NCBI RefSeq assembly: GCF_019793465.1
Contig: NZ_JAILYJ010000001.1
Coordinates: 62,001-126,000 of the forward strand
Source of the DNA: Rhizobium croatiense
GTDB taxonomy: Bacteria; Pseudomonadota; Alphaproteobacteria; Rhizobiales; Rhizobiaceae
Reading direction: 5' to 3'
Length of the DNA: 64,000 bases
Shown piece after piece: positions 42,683-51,540 of this stretch. A model generated the notes under the pieces. That model was not told the origin of the DNA. It saw only the letters and a program-made list of their open reading frames with translations, and did no database searches. Each line of letters opens with the position of its first letter. Position 1 is the first letter of the stretch. The position numbers and the translations under genes are program-made.

Positions 42683-43764
42683 TGGCTGATCTCCTGGTCG
42701 ATCCTGATGGCCTGGCCATCTTCAAGTTTATGCACGCCGGCCACGACCACCCGTTCTCCGGGTGCGAGCCCTTCGGTGACACGGACAGTGCCACCGTCGA
42801 CGACGTCGCCCGCGATCTTCACGCGGCGCAGCGACACCTTCTTGCCGGGCACGTCGACGATCCAGACGCTCCGGCCGTCGCTGCCGGCAAGGATGGCCGA
42901 GGAAGGCAGCACGATCTCCGGCTCCGCGGCGATGGTTGCAGCCGCAGTGATAACCGAGCCGAGCCGGAACGCTTCAGGCGGATCGGCGAGCGCGATTTTG
43001 GTTCTGCTGGTGCGGGTGGCGGTCTCCGCTTCCGGCGCGATCTCACGCACGACCCCCGAGGTGCGGATTGTCGGATCGAGTTGCAGCGTCACTTCGAAGG
43101 GCGCGCCGATCTTCAGTTTCTGAGCGGCTGCCTGCGGCACGTCGACGACGGCGTCGCGTTTGTCCGGCCGGGCAATGGTCACGACCGTGTGGCCGGCCGA
43201 CACGACCTGCCCGACCTCGGCCGACGTCGCCGTCACAACCCCATCGAATTCCGCCCGAAGCTGCGCATAGCCCAGCTGCTCCTTGGCCTTGTCGAGATTG
43301 GCCTGTGCCTTGGCGACGGCGGCCGCGGCCGTCCGCCTCGCCTGCTCGGCCTCTTCGAGCGAGGCTGCCGTGCCCGAGCGCGATTCCACCAGCGCTCGCT
43401 GGCGCTGCTCCGTGGTCACCGCGTTTCTAAGCTGGGCATCGCTGTTTTCCACATCGGACTGGGCGTTGCGCACGGCAAGCTCCAGCGCCACCGGATCGAT
43501 GGCGGCCACGACGTCACCCTTCTTGACGACATCGCCGACATTGACATTGCGGGCAATCATTCGCCCGAGAATCCGGAAGCCGAGTTCGGTCTCGATCGTC
43601 GGTTCGATCGTTCCCGTCAGGCTGAGGCTCGTGGCGGGCGTCTGCCTGACTGTCGTCGACAGCACCGGACGAGGCGTGTCCGTCTTCTCTTCTGCCTTCG
43701 GCGCGCAGGAGGAGACCAGGGCCGTGCCCAGCATAAGTGCGACTATCTTTAGACGAATACTCAC
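42679..43764 (-). CDS. RND efflux periplasmic adaptor 2 (lipoprotein)
   Basis: A 361-residue membrane-fusion protein. A lipobox-like LVSSC near residue 20 suggests lipidation. Then come barrel-sandwich halves (GRMIARNVNVGDVVKKGDVVA near 67-87 and a return strand AEFDGVVTATSAEVGQVV), separated by a coiled-coil hairpin of about residues 95-165, a beta-barrel domain and a membrane-proximal domain. It bridges the RND permease to an outer-membrane channel. The GTG start overlaps the stop of adaptor 1. It is related to adaptor 1 but clearly diverged. Confidence 0.9.
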   Translation of the reverse strand: MSIRLKIVALMLGTALVSSCAPKAEEKTDTPRPVLSTTVRQTPATSLSLTGTIEPTIETELGFRILGRMIARNVNVGDVVKKGDVVAAIDPVALELAVRNAQSDVENSDAQLRNAVTTEQRQRALVESRSGTAASLEEAEQARRTAAAAVAKAQANLDKAKEQLGYAQLRAEFDGVVTATSAEVGQVVSAGHTVVTIARPDKRDAVVDVPQAAAQKLKIGAPFEVTLQLDPTIRTSGVVREIAPEAETATRTSRTKIALADPPEAFRLGSVITAAATIAAEPEIVLPSSAILAGSDGRSVWIVDVPGKKVSLRRVKIAGDVVDGGTVRVTEGLAPGERVVVAGVHKLEDGQAIRIDQEISQ

Positions 43765-44834
43765 TTGGAAGCTTCCTTGACGTAAGACACGATCTCACCG
43801 GGCCTGAGGAACTTGGTGCCGTCGGTCACCACGACCTCTCCTGCCGACACGCCCGACTTCACGACGAAGCTGCCGGTCTCGTAGCCGGCGACGTCGACCG
43901 TCCTGGCCGAAACGGCGGAGGATGCCGGATCAACGATCCAGACGGCCGGCTTGCGGTCCTTCGAGGTCATTGCCGACCAGGGCAGCTGGATGACGTCCTG
44001 CGAGAGATAGTTGAACCGGCCGACGACGGGAGCGCCCAGCGGAATGGGAGCATCGCTCGTTATCGCCACCTTGACTTTGATGGTGCCGGTGGAGGAATCG
44101 ATCGTCGGCGAAATCTCACGCACTTTCGCCGTGATCTTCTGTGTCGGATCCGACAACAGAGTTACCGTGCCGTCGCCGTCGATCGGACGCAGGAAGGCGC
44201 TTTCCACCACCTCGAAGACGGCATCGCGGTCGCCATCATGGGCAAGCGTGAAGATGACCTGGGCGGCCTGCGCCACCTGCCCGACCTCGGCATTGCGGGC
44301 GGTGATTACCCCGTCGGCGTCGGCTTTCAGCTCGGTGTAGGACAGGCTGTCCTGGGCGGTTTCGAAGAGCGCCTGCGCCGATTTCGTCGATGCCTGCGCC
44401 GTCAGAAGCGCCTCTTGTGCCTGGTCGAGCGCCGCACGGGTCGTCACCTGCGTTCGAAACAGGCTCTGCTGGCGGTCGAATGCAAGCTGCGCCTGGGTCT
44501 GCTGCGCCTCGGCCGACTGAAGATTGGCCGCGGCTACATCCAGGTCGGCCTTCTGCTCTTGCGGATCGATACGCGCGAGAAGTTGCCCCGCTTTCACGGA
44601 CTGTCCGACCTCGACCAGCCGTTCGATGATCTTGCCGCTGACGCGGAAGGACAGATCGGTCTGGACACGCGCCCGCACCTCTCCCGTGATCGCACCGCCC
44701 TGAACCAGCGGCTCAGCCTTGGCGACGACGACACCGACCTGCCGCGGGGTCGGCTCGGTCGGTCCGCTCTCATCGCTGCATGATCCGAGACCGATGGCGC
44801 ATACGATCGCTGTGGCGATCAGAATGGTTCTCAT
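43761..44834 (-). CDS. RND efflux periplasmic adaptor 1 (lipoprotein)
   Basis: A 357-residue membrane-fusion protein, first gene of the efflux operon. The ATG at 44834 follows GAGGT. A longer frame from 44951 would run through the divergent regulator start and operator, and is rejected. The signal peptide ends in a lipobox (IGLGSC). A lipoyl-like half FRVSGKIIERLVEVGQSVKAG is near 54-74, a coiled coil spans 95-160, and the return half is ADGVITARNAEVGQV. Two adaptors in one operon may form a mixed hexamer. It is divergent from tetR across an inverted-repeat operator. Confidence 0.9.
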   Translation of the reverse strand: MRTILIATAIVCAIGLGSCSDESGPTEPTPRQVGVVVAKAEPLVQGGAITGEVRARVQTDLSFRVSGKIIERLVEVGQSVKAGQLLARIDPQEQKADLDVAAANLQSAEAQQTQAQLAFDRQQSLFRTQVTTRAALDQAQEALLTAQASTKSAQALFETAQDSLSYTELKADADGVITARNAEVGQVAQAAQVIFTLAHDGDRDAVFEVVESAFLRPIDGDGTVTLLSDPTQKITAKVREISPTIDSSTGTIKVKVAITSDAPIPLGAPVVGRFNYLSQDVIQLPWSAMTSKDRKPAVWIVDPASSAVSARTVDVAGYETGSFVVKSGVSAGEVVVTDGTKFLRPGEIVSYVKEASK

Positions 44835-44870
44835 AGTTGACCTCTTGCTCTCAACGGCAGCTTCTATATA

Positions 44871-44892
44871 ATTGACTGACGCATTAGTCAAT
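44871..44892. promoter_or_regulatory. Inverted-repeat operator between efflux operon and tetR
   Basis: Perfect 7-bp arms ATTGACT (44871-44877) and AGTCAAT (44886-44892) with an 8-bp centre, located in the 110-bp gap between divergent starts. The size and position are typical of a TetR autoregulatory operator that also represses the pump genes. Confidence 0.7.
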
Positions 44893-44944
44893 GAAACTTT
44901 GCGCCGCGGGGAAGAGGGCGCACGCAACAAGGGGGAGGCAGGAA

Positions 44945-45577
44945 ATGGCAACTCAGAAGAAGCTCACGCGGGCGGAACAAAAGGCCCTGCGGCCCGTCCA
45001 GATTCTGGATGCGGCCTTCGAGGAATTCGTCAGAAGCGGTTTTGCCGGCACGCGCGTGGAAGACATCGCCGACAGGGTCGGCGTCACCAAGGGCACGGTC
45101 TATGTTTACTTCGAGACGAAGGAAAAGCTCTTCGAAGCCATGATCAACCACTTCTCCGTGCCGTTTCAGGAACTGCTCGCGATCGCCGATCGGCTCAGCG
45201 GCAGCGCTACCGACAGGCTGATTTCGATTCTCGGCCTCTTCTACGAACAAATTCCCGAGGACCGCGCGACGCGTGAGTTGACGCGGCTGGTCATCTCGGA
45301 GGGGCAGCGTTTCCCCGACCTGATCGATCGCCACCACGATCAGTTCATTGCGCCGATCATCGCCAAGATCGACGCGCTGATCCTGGAGGGCGTGGCGTCG
45401 GGCGAGTTTCGCCCAATTCCGGTGGAATTCTCCGACATCGTCGTCGCGCCCATCCTGACCACGACGGTCCTGCGGCTGATATTCGACGACCGCCGCGTGC
45501 CCACTCCCAACAAGGAGGCCTTCCTGCGGGCCTATTTCGACCTGCTGTTCAACGGTCTGCTTGCCAAGCCTCACTGA
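44945..45577 (+). CDS. TetR/AcrR-family repressor
   Basis: A 210-residue regulator. The N-terminal helix-turn-helix is ILDAAFEEFVRSGFAGTRVEDIA followed by GVTKGTVYVYFETKEKLF (residues about 18-60), and a helical ligand-binding C-terminal domain follows. The ATG at 44945 has GGAGGCAGG upstream; the longer frame from 44891 would begin inside the operator and is disfavoured. Divergent from the RND operon, it most likely represses the pump and itself until an efflux substrate binds. Confidence 0.9.
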   Translation: MATQKKLTRAEQKALRPVQILDAAFEEFVRSGFAGTRVEDIADRVGVTKGTVYVYFETKEKLFEAMINHFSVPFQELLAIADRLSGSATDRLISILGLFYEQIPEDRATRELTRLVISEGQRFPDLIDRHHDQFIAPIIAKIDALILEGVASGEFRPIPVEFSDIVVAPILTTTVLRLIFDDRRVPTPNKEAFLRAYFDLLFNGLLAKPH

Positions 45578-45754
45578 TCGGCGATGGCTCCTGGCGCCCG
45601 CATTCATCGTTCGTTTGCCGCAGCGCTGCAGCCGGTTTTCGCCGAAAGTGGTAAAATAGGATGCGAGGCACGTAGCTTTTCTGAAGTATTTATGTGAAAA
45701 CATCGAGTTAGCTCGTGCCTTCAAAGGCGCCACCTGAACTCGTGACGGAATAAA

Positions 45755-46792
45755 GTGGAACGCAAAGTCAATCTCAAGGATGTCGCGCGCGACGCTGATG
45801 TATCGCTGAGCACGGCCTCGCACGCCCTGAACGGAACCGCGCCGCTGACGATCGAAGTGCGCGAAAGGGTTCTGGATTCGGCCAAACGTCTGGGTTACCT
45901 CGACCGCCGGAGAAGGAAGGCGACGATTGCCGCCTTGCGCGTGTTGCTTCTCGCCATTCCGGGCGACGCCGCTCCGGAGAGCGACCTCAACCTGGTGAGC
46001 TGGACAATCCTCAACGGCCTTAGAAAGGAGTGCGAGCGCCGCGGCATCCGAATCGTGCCTTTCGTCAGCACTGGCCGGCGCATCGACGGCGCTGAGGTTC
46101 GGCAGATCGCGCTGTCGGAACATGCCGACGGCATCGTGGTCCTGAACGACGATCAGCCGGAACTCATCCGCAGTCTCGCTTCGGCCGATATGCCCGTCGT
46201 CATCGTCAACGGCGAGGACCCGACCATGCTGGTCGATACTGTGACACCCGAAAACCGCTTCGGTGCCCGGCTCGGCATCGAGCACCTGCTGGCGCTCGGA
46301 CATCGCCGCATCCTGCACCTGACCTGGAAGGGGCGCACGACCATCCAGCGCCGCTACGACGGCTTCTCCGATGCCTATCTCGCCGCTCAGCTTCCGGTGC
46401 CCGAGGAGATGCTCGTCGAGGCCGAGGGATATGAGCCCCGGCACGGCGAAGCTGCCATCAACGCGCTGCTCGATCGCGATCGAACGATGAAAGGCGCCAC
46501 CGCTGTCTTCTGCGCCGCCGACAACCTGGCGCTCGGCTGCCTGAAGGCACTGGCTGATCGCGACATACGCGTGCCCGAGGCGATCTCGGTCCTCGGCTTC
46601 GACGACATCGTTCCCGGCGAATTCAGCCGCCCGCCGCTTTCGACGGTCCGCGTGCCCACCGACAAGCTCGGTGCCGCAGCGCTCGCGCTTATCGAACAGA
46701 GGCTAATCGCCAATGACCCCCAACGGCCGGCCCATCGCCTGGAGCTCGGATGCCATCTCGTCCTGCGCGGCAGCGTCGCACCGCCGCGCTAA
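45755..46792 (+). CDS. LacI-family transcriptional regulator
   Basis: A 345-residue LacI/GalR protein: the N-terminal HTH VNLKDVARDADVSLSTASHALNG with hinge helix, then a periplasmic-binding-protein-like sensor domain (VLNDDQPELIRSL, IEHLLALGHRRILHLT, SVLGFDDIVPGEFSRPPLSTV). GTG at 45755 follows ACGGAA. It sits at the edge of the pectin-type sugar cluster. The paired 16-bp palindromes at 57656 and 57797 have LacI-family form and may be its targets, about 11 kb away; that link is inference. No matching full palindrome precedes this gene itself. Confidence 0.9.
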   Translation: MERKVNLKDVARDADVSLSTASHALNGTAPLTIEVRERVLDSAKRLGYLDRRRRKATIAALRVLLLAIPGDAAPESDLNLVSWTILNGLRKECERRGIRIVPFVSTGRRIDGAEVRQIALSEHADGIVVLNDDQPELIRSLASADMPVVIVNGEDPTMLVDTVTPENRFGARLGIEHLLALGHRRILHLTWKGRTTIQRRYDGFSDAYLAAQLPVPEEMLVEAEGYEPRHGEAAINALLDRDRTMKGATAVFCAADNLALGCLKALADRDIRVPEAISVLGFDDIVPGEFSRPPLSTVRVPTDKLGAAALALIEQRLIANDPQRPAHRLELGCHLVLRGSVAPPR

Positions 46793-46935
46793 ATGCATGT
46801 CGCCCGGAAGTGTGCAGCGGTTCCGGGGTAACGACATGCATAAAAACAAAGGGCTATGCGCCGCAGGAATCATATTTGACGCGACGCGCTATAAGCCCCG
46901 GAAGGGTCGAGATATCTAAATCCCAAAGCTCCAGT

Positions 46936-47967
46936 TCAGCGCAAGCGCTCCGCGCGTAGCCGGGTATCCCGCGGGCTCTCACCAAAAGTGCTGCGGTAGA
47001 CAATGGAGAACCTGCCCGCATGGGCAAAGCCCCATATCGCGCAGATTTCCCGGACGGATTGCTGGTTCGTCGGATCCCGCAACTGCTCGCGGGCTGCCTG
47101 CAGCCGGATCGTGCGAAGGTAGCCGGCCGGCGAGGTTCCCCGAAAAGCTTTGAAGCCCGTCTGCAGCGCGCGCAGGGAAACACCGACATCATCGGCAACC
47201 ATCGTCATGGTAAGAGGTTCCGCGATGTTGGCATGCATGTAGTCGATCGCCCGTCGGACATGCCAAGGTGCAATCAGCGACACTTTCTTTTTTTCCAGAT
47301 GATCGGAAAGGCGGTGTCGGCCAAATCGGATCACCAGGTGAGCGAGGGTCTCGCTCATCGCCGCTGCGGCAAGGGGTGAAGACAGCAACGGACCGCCGTC
47401 GCGCATGCCCTGCACAACCGTCCGGGCCAGATTGCCGATGAGCTGCCCGGGCTGGGTCGAGAGAACCAGGACGGGCTCGAGGTCGAGCGACTCGGAGAGC
47501 GGCGTCTCCACCAGCGAAGAGAGCGCTCGCTTTACGACCTTCCAGTCCAGGAAGAGGACATCCGAGCGATGCGGGCCACCCTGGATCACGCGATCACCGG
47601 CCTCATGGTTGTTGGCCATGAGAAGGTGGCCGGCCCCGCTTTCGACGGTTCTCTTGCCAACCGACAAGCGAAAGGAACCTGTATACGGCATGTAGAACGC
47701 AAGATGTTGCGGGCTTTCGTCGAGCGTTCGGATTGTCCAGGAACTCTGATATACGGAATGAAACATCGTGAATGCCTCAGTCCGTCTCAAATCCGCCGCC
47801 CAGGCAAAACTCCGGTCGTTACTCAGCGGCTGTCCACCGAAAACCCCATAGCCTGCCGAAAAGGCCTGAACCATCGATTCGAAGTTCGCGCCTTCATGCG
47901 TCGGCACAAAACCGTAACCCTCATGCTCAGGAGCGCGGGCCGTATTTTCAGGTCTCAATGATCTCAT
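46936..47967 (-). CDS. AraC-family transcriptional regulator
   Basis: About 343 residues from the ATG at 47967. An N-terminal AraC_binding_2-like sensor region contains the block LAFYMPYTGSFRLSVGKR. A C-terminal double helix-turn-helix contains PWHVRRAIDYMHANIAEPLTM, GVSLRALQTGFKAFRGTSPAGYL and an AxxWGFxHxGRFSxxYRxxFGExP motif. The frame is open further upstream to 48189, but that extension runs across the symmetric element and towards the divergent ROK gene and has no similarity. The sensor type is seen in activators of aromatic or sugar catabolism; the effector is unknown. Confidence 0.85.
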   Translation of the reverse strand: MRSLRPENTARAPEHEGYGFVPTHEGANFESMVQAFSAGYGVFGGQPLSNDRSFAWAADLRRTEAFTMFHSVYQSSWTIRTLDESPQHLAFYMPYTGSFRLSVGKRTVESGAGHLLMANNHEAGDRVIQGGPHRSDVLFLDWKVVKRALSSLVETPLSESLDLEPVLVLSTQPGQLIGNLARTVVQGMRDGGPLLSSPLAAAAMSETLAHLVIRFGRHRLSDHLEKKKVSLIAPWHVRRAIDYMHANIAEPLTMTMVADDVGVSLRALQTGFKAFRGTSPAGYLRTIRLQAAREQLRDPTNQQSVREICAIWGFAHAGRFSIVYRSTFGESPRDTRLRAERLR

Positions 47968-47998
47968 GCAACTCGATTCTTTTTCCTTGCCACATGAC

Positions 47999-48035
47999 AC
48001 CTCATCTCGACTGGTATGACCAATCTCGATGAGGT
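47999..48035. promoter_or_regulatory. 37-bp nested symmetric element upstream of araC-type gene
   Basis: Two nested inverted repeats share one centre: outer arms ACCTCATC and GATGAGGT, inner arms TGGT and ACCA around ATG, with five-base spacers on each side. It ends 31 bp before the AraC-type start in the AraC/ROK divergent gap, so it may be an operator or a leader hairpin. Confidence 0.5.
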
Positions 48036-48100
48036 AGGCAGGACCGGCGAAACCACTGATGACCTCCTGCCCGCAGAAGCAAAGCGTCCCCTTCACCTGC

Positions 48101-48119
48101 TTCACACTCACAGTGTAAA
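48101..48119. promoter_or_regulatory. Possible ROK autoregulatory operator
   Basis: Arms TTCACACT and AGTGTAAA around a CAC centre, pairing at seven of eight positions, 17 bp before the ROK-family start. Position and symmetry suggest an operator. No biochemical support can be drawn from the sequence. Confidence 0.4.
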
Positions 48120-48135
48120 TCAAAATGATCGGAAA

Positions 48136-49287
48136 ATGAAGTACGTTCCTCTGGACCATGTCGCCCCACATTTCCTGCAAGACACACAACCGTCGCGAGT
48201 AGCTTCTCGCAATGAACGGGATGTCTTGCGGTTGATCTGGAAGTCACCCGGCATTGAGCGCTCCGACCTGACTGAGCCGCTCGATCTGACCCAGCAATCG
48301 CTGCACAGGATCGTTGGACGCCTTCACGAGCGGGGAATGCTCGTCTTTTCCCAATCGGAGAACCGGCGGGCGGGACCGCCGAGTCCGGAGCTGACGCTCC
48401 GAAAGGACTGGTGTCTGACGCTCGGCATCTCCGTCAACGTCGGCTCCATCGGCCTTTGCCTCATGGGTTTCGGCGAGCCGTTGGAGAATATGGAAATCCC
48501 GCAGACCGGGTCGTCGCTACCCCTGGAGATGGAGCGAATCGAAGCGGCGGTCGAAGACATTCTTGCCCGTCGCGGCGCCGGGCGGCGGGATGTTCTCGGC
48601 GTCGGCCTGGCGGTCGCCGGCCACCGCATGCTGGAGACGGCATTCAACTGTCCGCTGCCACTCGCCCATTGGTCGCTGATCGATCTGGCGCCCGTGCTTG
48701 GAGAGCGCCTTTGTCTGCCGGTTTGGGCTGACAATGTCGCCAGGACCGCTGCCTTGGCAGAAGCAATCTTCGGCGTCGGCCGCGATGTCGCCGATTTCGC
48801 CTATATCGCCCACCTTCATGGCTATGGCGGCGGCTTGGTTTGCGGGGGCATGCCATTTCGCGGCAGCTTCGGGAACGCAGGGGAATTCTCCGTTCTCTTC
48901 GGACGTCAGGATTACGACGATCGACCCGCACTCAACCAACTGCTCGAACATCTTCGCACCAAGGGGCGCCTGGGTCTGACCCTGAAGGACCTGAAGAACG
49001 AACATCTGGTGGATTGGGACGGCGTCGAGGAGTGGATCGACCGTGTCACGCCGGCCCACAATCGGGCCATCAATGCGATCTGCGCGATCTTCGACCCGGC
49101 TTTGATCGTGCTGGGCGGCGAGCTTCCGCATTCACTTGCAAGAATGCTGATCGAACGGACCGAATTCAATAATCTGCCTCGGCACGGCGCACTGCGCGAC
49201 GTTCCGCGGCTTGCCGTGGCGCAGATCATCGATGCCCCCGGCGCGATCGGTGCGGCCTTGATCCCGCTCTTCGAAACCGTTTTGTGA
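48136..49287 (+). CDS. ROK-family transcriptional regulator
   Basis: A 383-residue NagC/XylR-type repressor. The N-terminal winged helix (SRNERDVLRLIWKSPGIERSDL then LTQQSLHRIVGRLHERGML) is followed by a ROK sugar-kinase-like domain containing GVGLAVAGHR, WADNVARTAALAEAIFG and AHLHGYGGGLVCGG. The usual zinc-binding C-x-C-x4-C motif is not apparent. ROK repressors sense sugars or sugar phosphates. The ATG at 48136 is chosen because upstream residues look non-coding and overlap regulatory repeats; the ribosome site is weak, so the start is uncertain. It is divergent from the AraC gene and convergent on the sugar ABC operon. Confidence 0.85.
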   Translation: MKYVPLDHVAPHFLQDTQPSRVASRNERDVLRLIWKSPGIERSDLTEPLDLTQQSLHRIVGRLHERGMLVFSQSENRRAGPPSPELTLRKDWCLTLGISVNVGSIGLCLMGFGEPLENMEIPQTGSSLPLEMERIEAAVEDILARRGAGRRDVLGVGLAVAGHRMLETAFNCPLPLAHWSLIDLAPVLGERLCLPVWADNVARTAALAEAIFGVGRDVADFAYIAHLHGYGGGLVCGGMPFRGSFGNAGEFSVLFGRQDYDDRPALNQLLEHLRTKGRLGLTLKDLKNEHLVDWDGVEEWIDRVTPAHNRAINAICAIFDPALIVLGGELPHSLARMLIERTEFNNLPRHGALRDVPRLAVAQIIDAPGAIGAALIPLFETVL

Positions 49288-49340
49288 TATTTCGCCCGCA
49301 GCAGGGTGCCGGTTGCGGGCATTGCCTCACACAACATTGA

Positions 49341-49370
49341 AGCGGCTCAGGCGATCGAGCCTGAACCGCT
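49341..49370. terminator. Hairpin between ROK gene and sugar permease
   Basis: AGCGGCTCAGGC and GCCTGAACCGCT pair over eleven of twelve positions around a six-base loop, midway in the 204-bp gap between convergent genes. There is no clear T-tract. A weaker GCCCGCA/TGCGGGC repeat precedes it at about 49291. Confidence 0.5.
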
Positions 49371-49491
49371 CCTGTCGAAAGCGGGAGGCCACAGCTCTAC
49401 CCGCGCAATGGTGCCGATGTCGAATTCGGCCTGAAGGCGATCTGCCTCGCCGGCAAGCGTTGCAGCTGCAACGCTCGTGCGCCAGCTTCGC

Positions 49492-50550
49492 CTACTTCAT
49501 CCCCGTTCCGGCAATGCCCGTCGTGATGTATTTCTGCAGGAACAGGAACACGACGGTGACTGGCAGCAGGCTGAGGAAGGTCATCGCCAGGATATAGTGC
49601 CACTGTACCGAAAACTCGCCCTGGAAGGCGTTGAGGCCAACCTGCAGGGTGAAATTCTCGCGGCTGTTGAGGACGATCAGCGGCCAGAGGAAGTCGTTCC
49701 AGCGCCAGAGCACGGAGAAGATCGCGAGCACCGCAAGCGCCGGCGCTGTCAGCGGCAGGATGATGCGCCAGAAGATGCAGAATTCGCTCGCCGCATCGAC
49801 GCGCGCCGCCTCTATCAGCTCGTCGGGAATGGTCAGCATATATTGCCGCAGCAGGAAGACGGCGGTCGGCGAAGCGATGGTCGGCAGGATGACGCCCCAG
49901 AGATTGTCGGCAAGCCCCACCCCGACGATAACGAGATAGGCAGGCACCATGACGACCGCGAGCGGGATCATCAGCGTCGAGATGATGATGACGAAAACGG
50001 TCGTGTCGCCGCGAAATTTGTATTTCGACAGGGCAAAGGCGGCCATGGCATTGACGATCAGCGTCAGCAGCGTCGCAACGACGGTGACGAACACCGAATT
50101 CTTGAGGAAGGTCAGGAAGTTGAAGCGCGTCAGAGGATCGGTATAGTTTTCGGTGGCAACCGTCATGTGCTGCACCGGCGTGATCCCCTTCACGTCGACG
50201 CTGACAGGCTGTCCTGGATTTGCCGGATCGACCATCTGGGCCTTGAGGCCGATGCGCCGGACCATCGCCATCTCACGCTGTTGGCCATCGATTGTGACTT
50301 GCCATAGGCTGAGCGGCTTGTCGAAGCCGGGCACGGCGTGCTCCACGGCGGCGCGCGGCAGCAGCGTCGGCGGAAAGCGGGTGATTTCGGCCGCCGGCTT
50401 CAGCGAGGAGAGGCCGGCCCAGAGGACGGGAACGAGCACGGCGAGCGTGCCGCCGATCAGCCAGACCCACGACAGGATATCTGTTATGTCGATGCGTCCG
50501 GCCCGGCGCGTGCGCGTCATGAAGCTGATCGGATTCAAAGATCTGTTCAT
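49492..50550 (-). CDS. CUT1 sugar ABC permease (MalG-like)
   Basis: A 352-residue inner-membrane permease with six predicted helices and the EAA-type loop ELIEAARVDAASEFCIFWRIILPL near residue 245 that contacts the ATPase. The ATG at 50550 sits one base after the stop of the other permease and follows GGAG. Between TM1 and TM2 there is an unusually long periplasmic segment of about 110 residues (roughly 50-160), where most MalG-like proteins have a short loop. It is last in the operon that begins at 57633. The substrate is presumed to be a pectin-derived oligosaccharide from the linked GH28/GH105 genes. Confidence 0.9.
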   Translation of the reverse strand: MNRSLNPISFMTRTRRAGRIDITDILSWVWLIGGTLAVLVPVLWAGLSSLKPAAEITRFPPTLLPRAAVEHAVPGFDKPLSLWQVTIDGQQREMAMVRRIGLKAQMVDPANPGQPVSVDVKGITPVQHMTVATENYTDPLTRFNFLTFLKNSVFVTVVATLLTLIVNAMAAFALSKYKFRGDTTVFVIIISTLMIPLAVVMVPAYLVIVGVGLADNLWGVILPTIASPTAVFLLRQYMLTIPDELIEAARVDAASEFCIFWRIILPLTAPALAVLAIFSVLWRWNDFLWPLIVLNSRENFTLQVGLNAFQGEFSVQWHYILAMTFLSLLPVTVVFLFLQKYITTGIAGTGMK

Positions 50551-50551
50551 C

Positions 50552-51538
50552 TCAGGACTCCATTCGCTTGCCGAGGCGCAGCTGTATGAGGGTGAGAACC
50601 AGAAGCACCAGCCCCATGAGAACCGAGGCGGCCGAGGCAAGGCCGAAAAGGCGAAGATCGCTGCTGAAGGCCATCTGGTAGATATATTGGACGATGAAGC
50701 TGTTGGCCGTGCCGGGGCCGCCGCCATTCGTCAGAACCCACGCCTCGTCAAAGATTTGCACGGACTTGATCATCAGAAGAATGAATACGACGAGCAGGTT
50801 CGGCGCAAGCAGCGGCAGCGTGATCCTGAAGAGCGTGCGGCGCGGCGAAGCGGCGTCGATGGAGGCTGCCTCGTAGAGTTCCTTCGGGATCGCCTGGAGG
50901 CCTGCAAGCAGGATCAGGGTGTAGAAACCCATGTGGAACCAGACCGAGACCACAACGACGAAGAAGCGCGACCAGCCGACATCGAGCAGGAAAATTTCAG
51001 GGGGCACGCCAATCATCTGGAAGAAGGCGTTCAGCAGTCCGTTGCGATCGAGGAACCATTTCCAGATCAGGCCGATGACGACGGGCGACAGCAGGACGGG
51101 GTAGAAGAACATTGCCCGGAAGAAGCCGCGCGCGAAGATCGCCCGGTTGAGGATCAGCGCCGTGATCAGCGCCACCAGCAAGGTGGCGGTAACGTTCAAT
51201 GCGACGAACCAGAGCGTGTTCCATACCGCCGTCCAGAACAGCGATTCCTGGCAGGTTCCCGGCTGCAGGTAATTGCCGCAGGAAAGCAGGGCGCGGAAAT
51301 TGTCGAAGCCGACGTAGGGCCGCTCCGAGACGAAGAGATTGGTGCCCCCGGTGAAGGCGTAGCCGACCGCGATGGCGATCGGCAGGAAGGTAAAGATGGC
51401 GAAGAGAACGAGGTTCGGCGCCAGAAACAGCCAGGGCATGCGCTTGCGGCCGAAGAGGCGCTCGAACGCATTCATCGGCGCCTCGACCACCTTCATCGCC
51501 GTGTCGCCCGCCTGGGAGAGCAATGCAGCAGCAGCCAT
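50552..51538 (-). CDS. CUT1 sugar ABC permease (MalF-like)
   Basis: A 328-residue permease, six helices, with the EAA loop ELYEAASIDAASPRRTLFRITLPL near residue 218. It pairs with the neighbouring MalG-like subunit. The start ATG at 51538 is two bases from the end of the ATPase gene. An N-terminal cytoplasmic arm of about 35 residues precedes TM1 (PWLFLAPNLVLFAIF). Confidence 0.92.
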   Translation of the reverse strand: MAAAALLSQAGDTAMKVVEAPMNAFERLFGRKRMPWLFLAPNLVLFAIFTFLPIAIAVGYAFTGGTNLFVSERPYVGFDNFRALLSCGNYLQPGTCQESLFWTAVWNTLWFVALNVTATLLVALITALILNRAIFARGFFRAMFFYPVLLSPVVIGLIWKWFLDRNGLLNAFFQMIGVPPEIFLLDVGWSRFFVVVVSVWFHMGFYTLILLAGLQAIPKELYEAASIDAASPRRTLFRITLPLLAPNLLVVFILLMIKSVQIFDEAWVLTNGGGPGTANSFIVQYIYQMAFSSDLRLFGLASAASVLMGLVLLVLTLIQLRLGKRMES

Positions 51539-51540
51539 GG

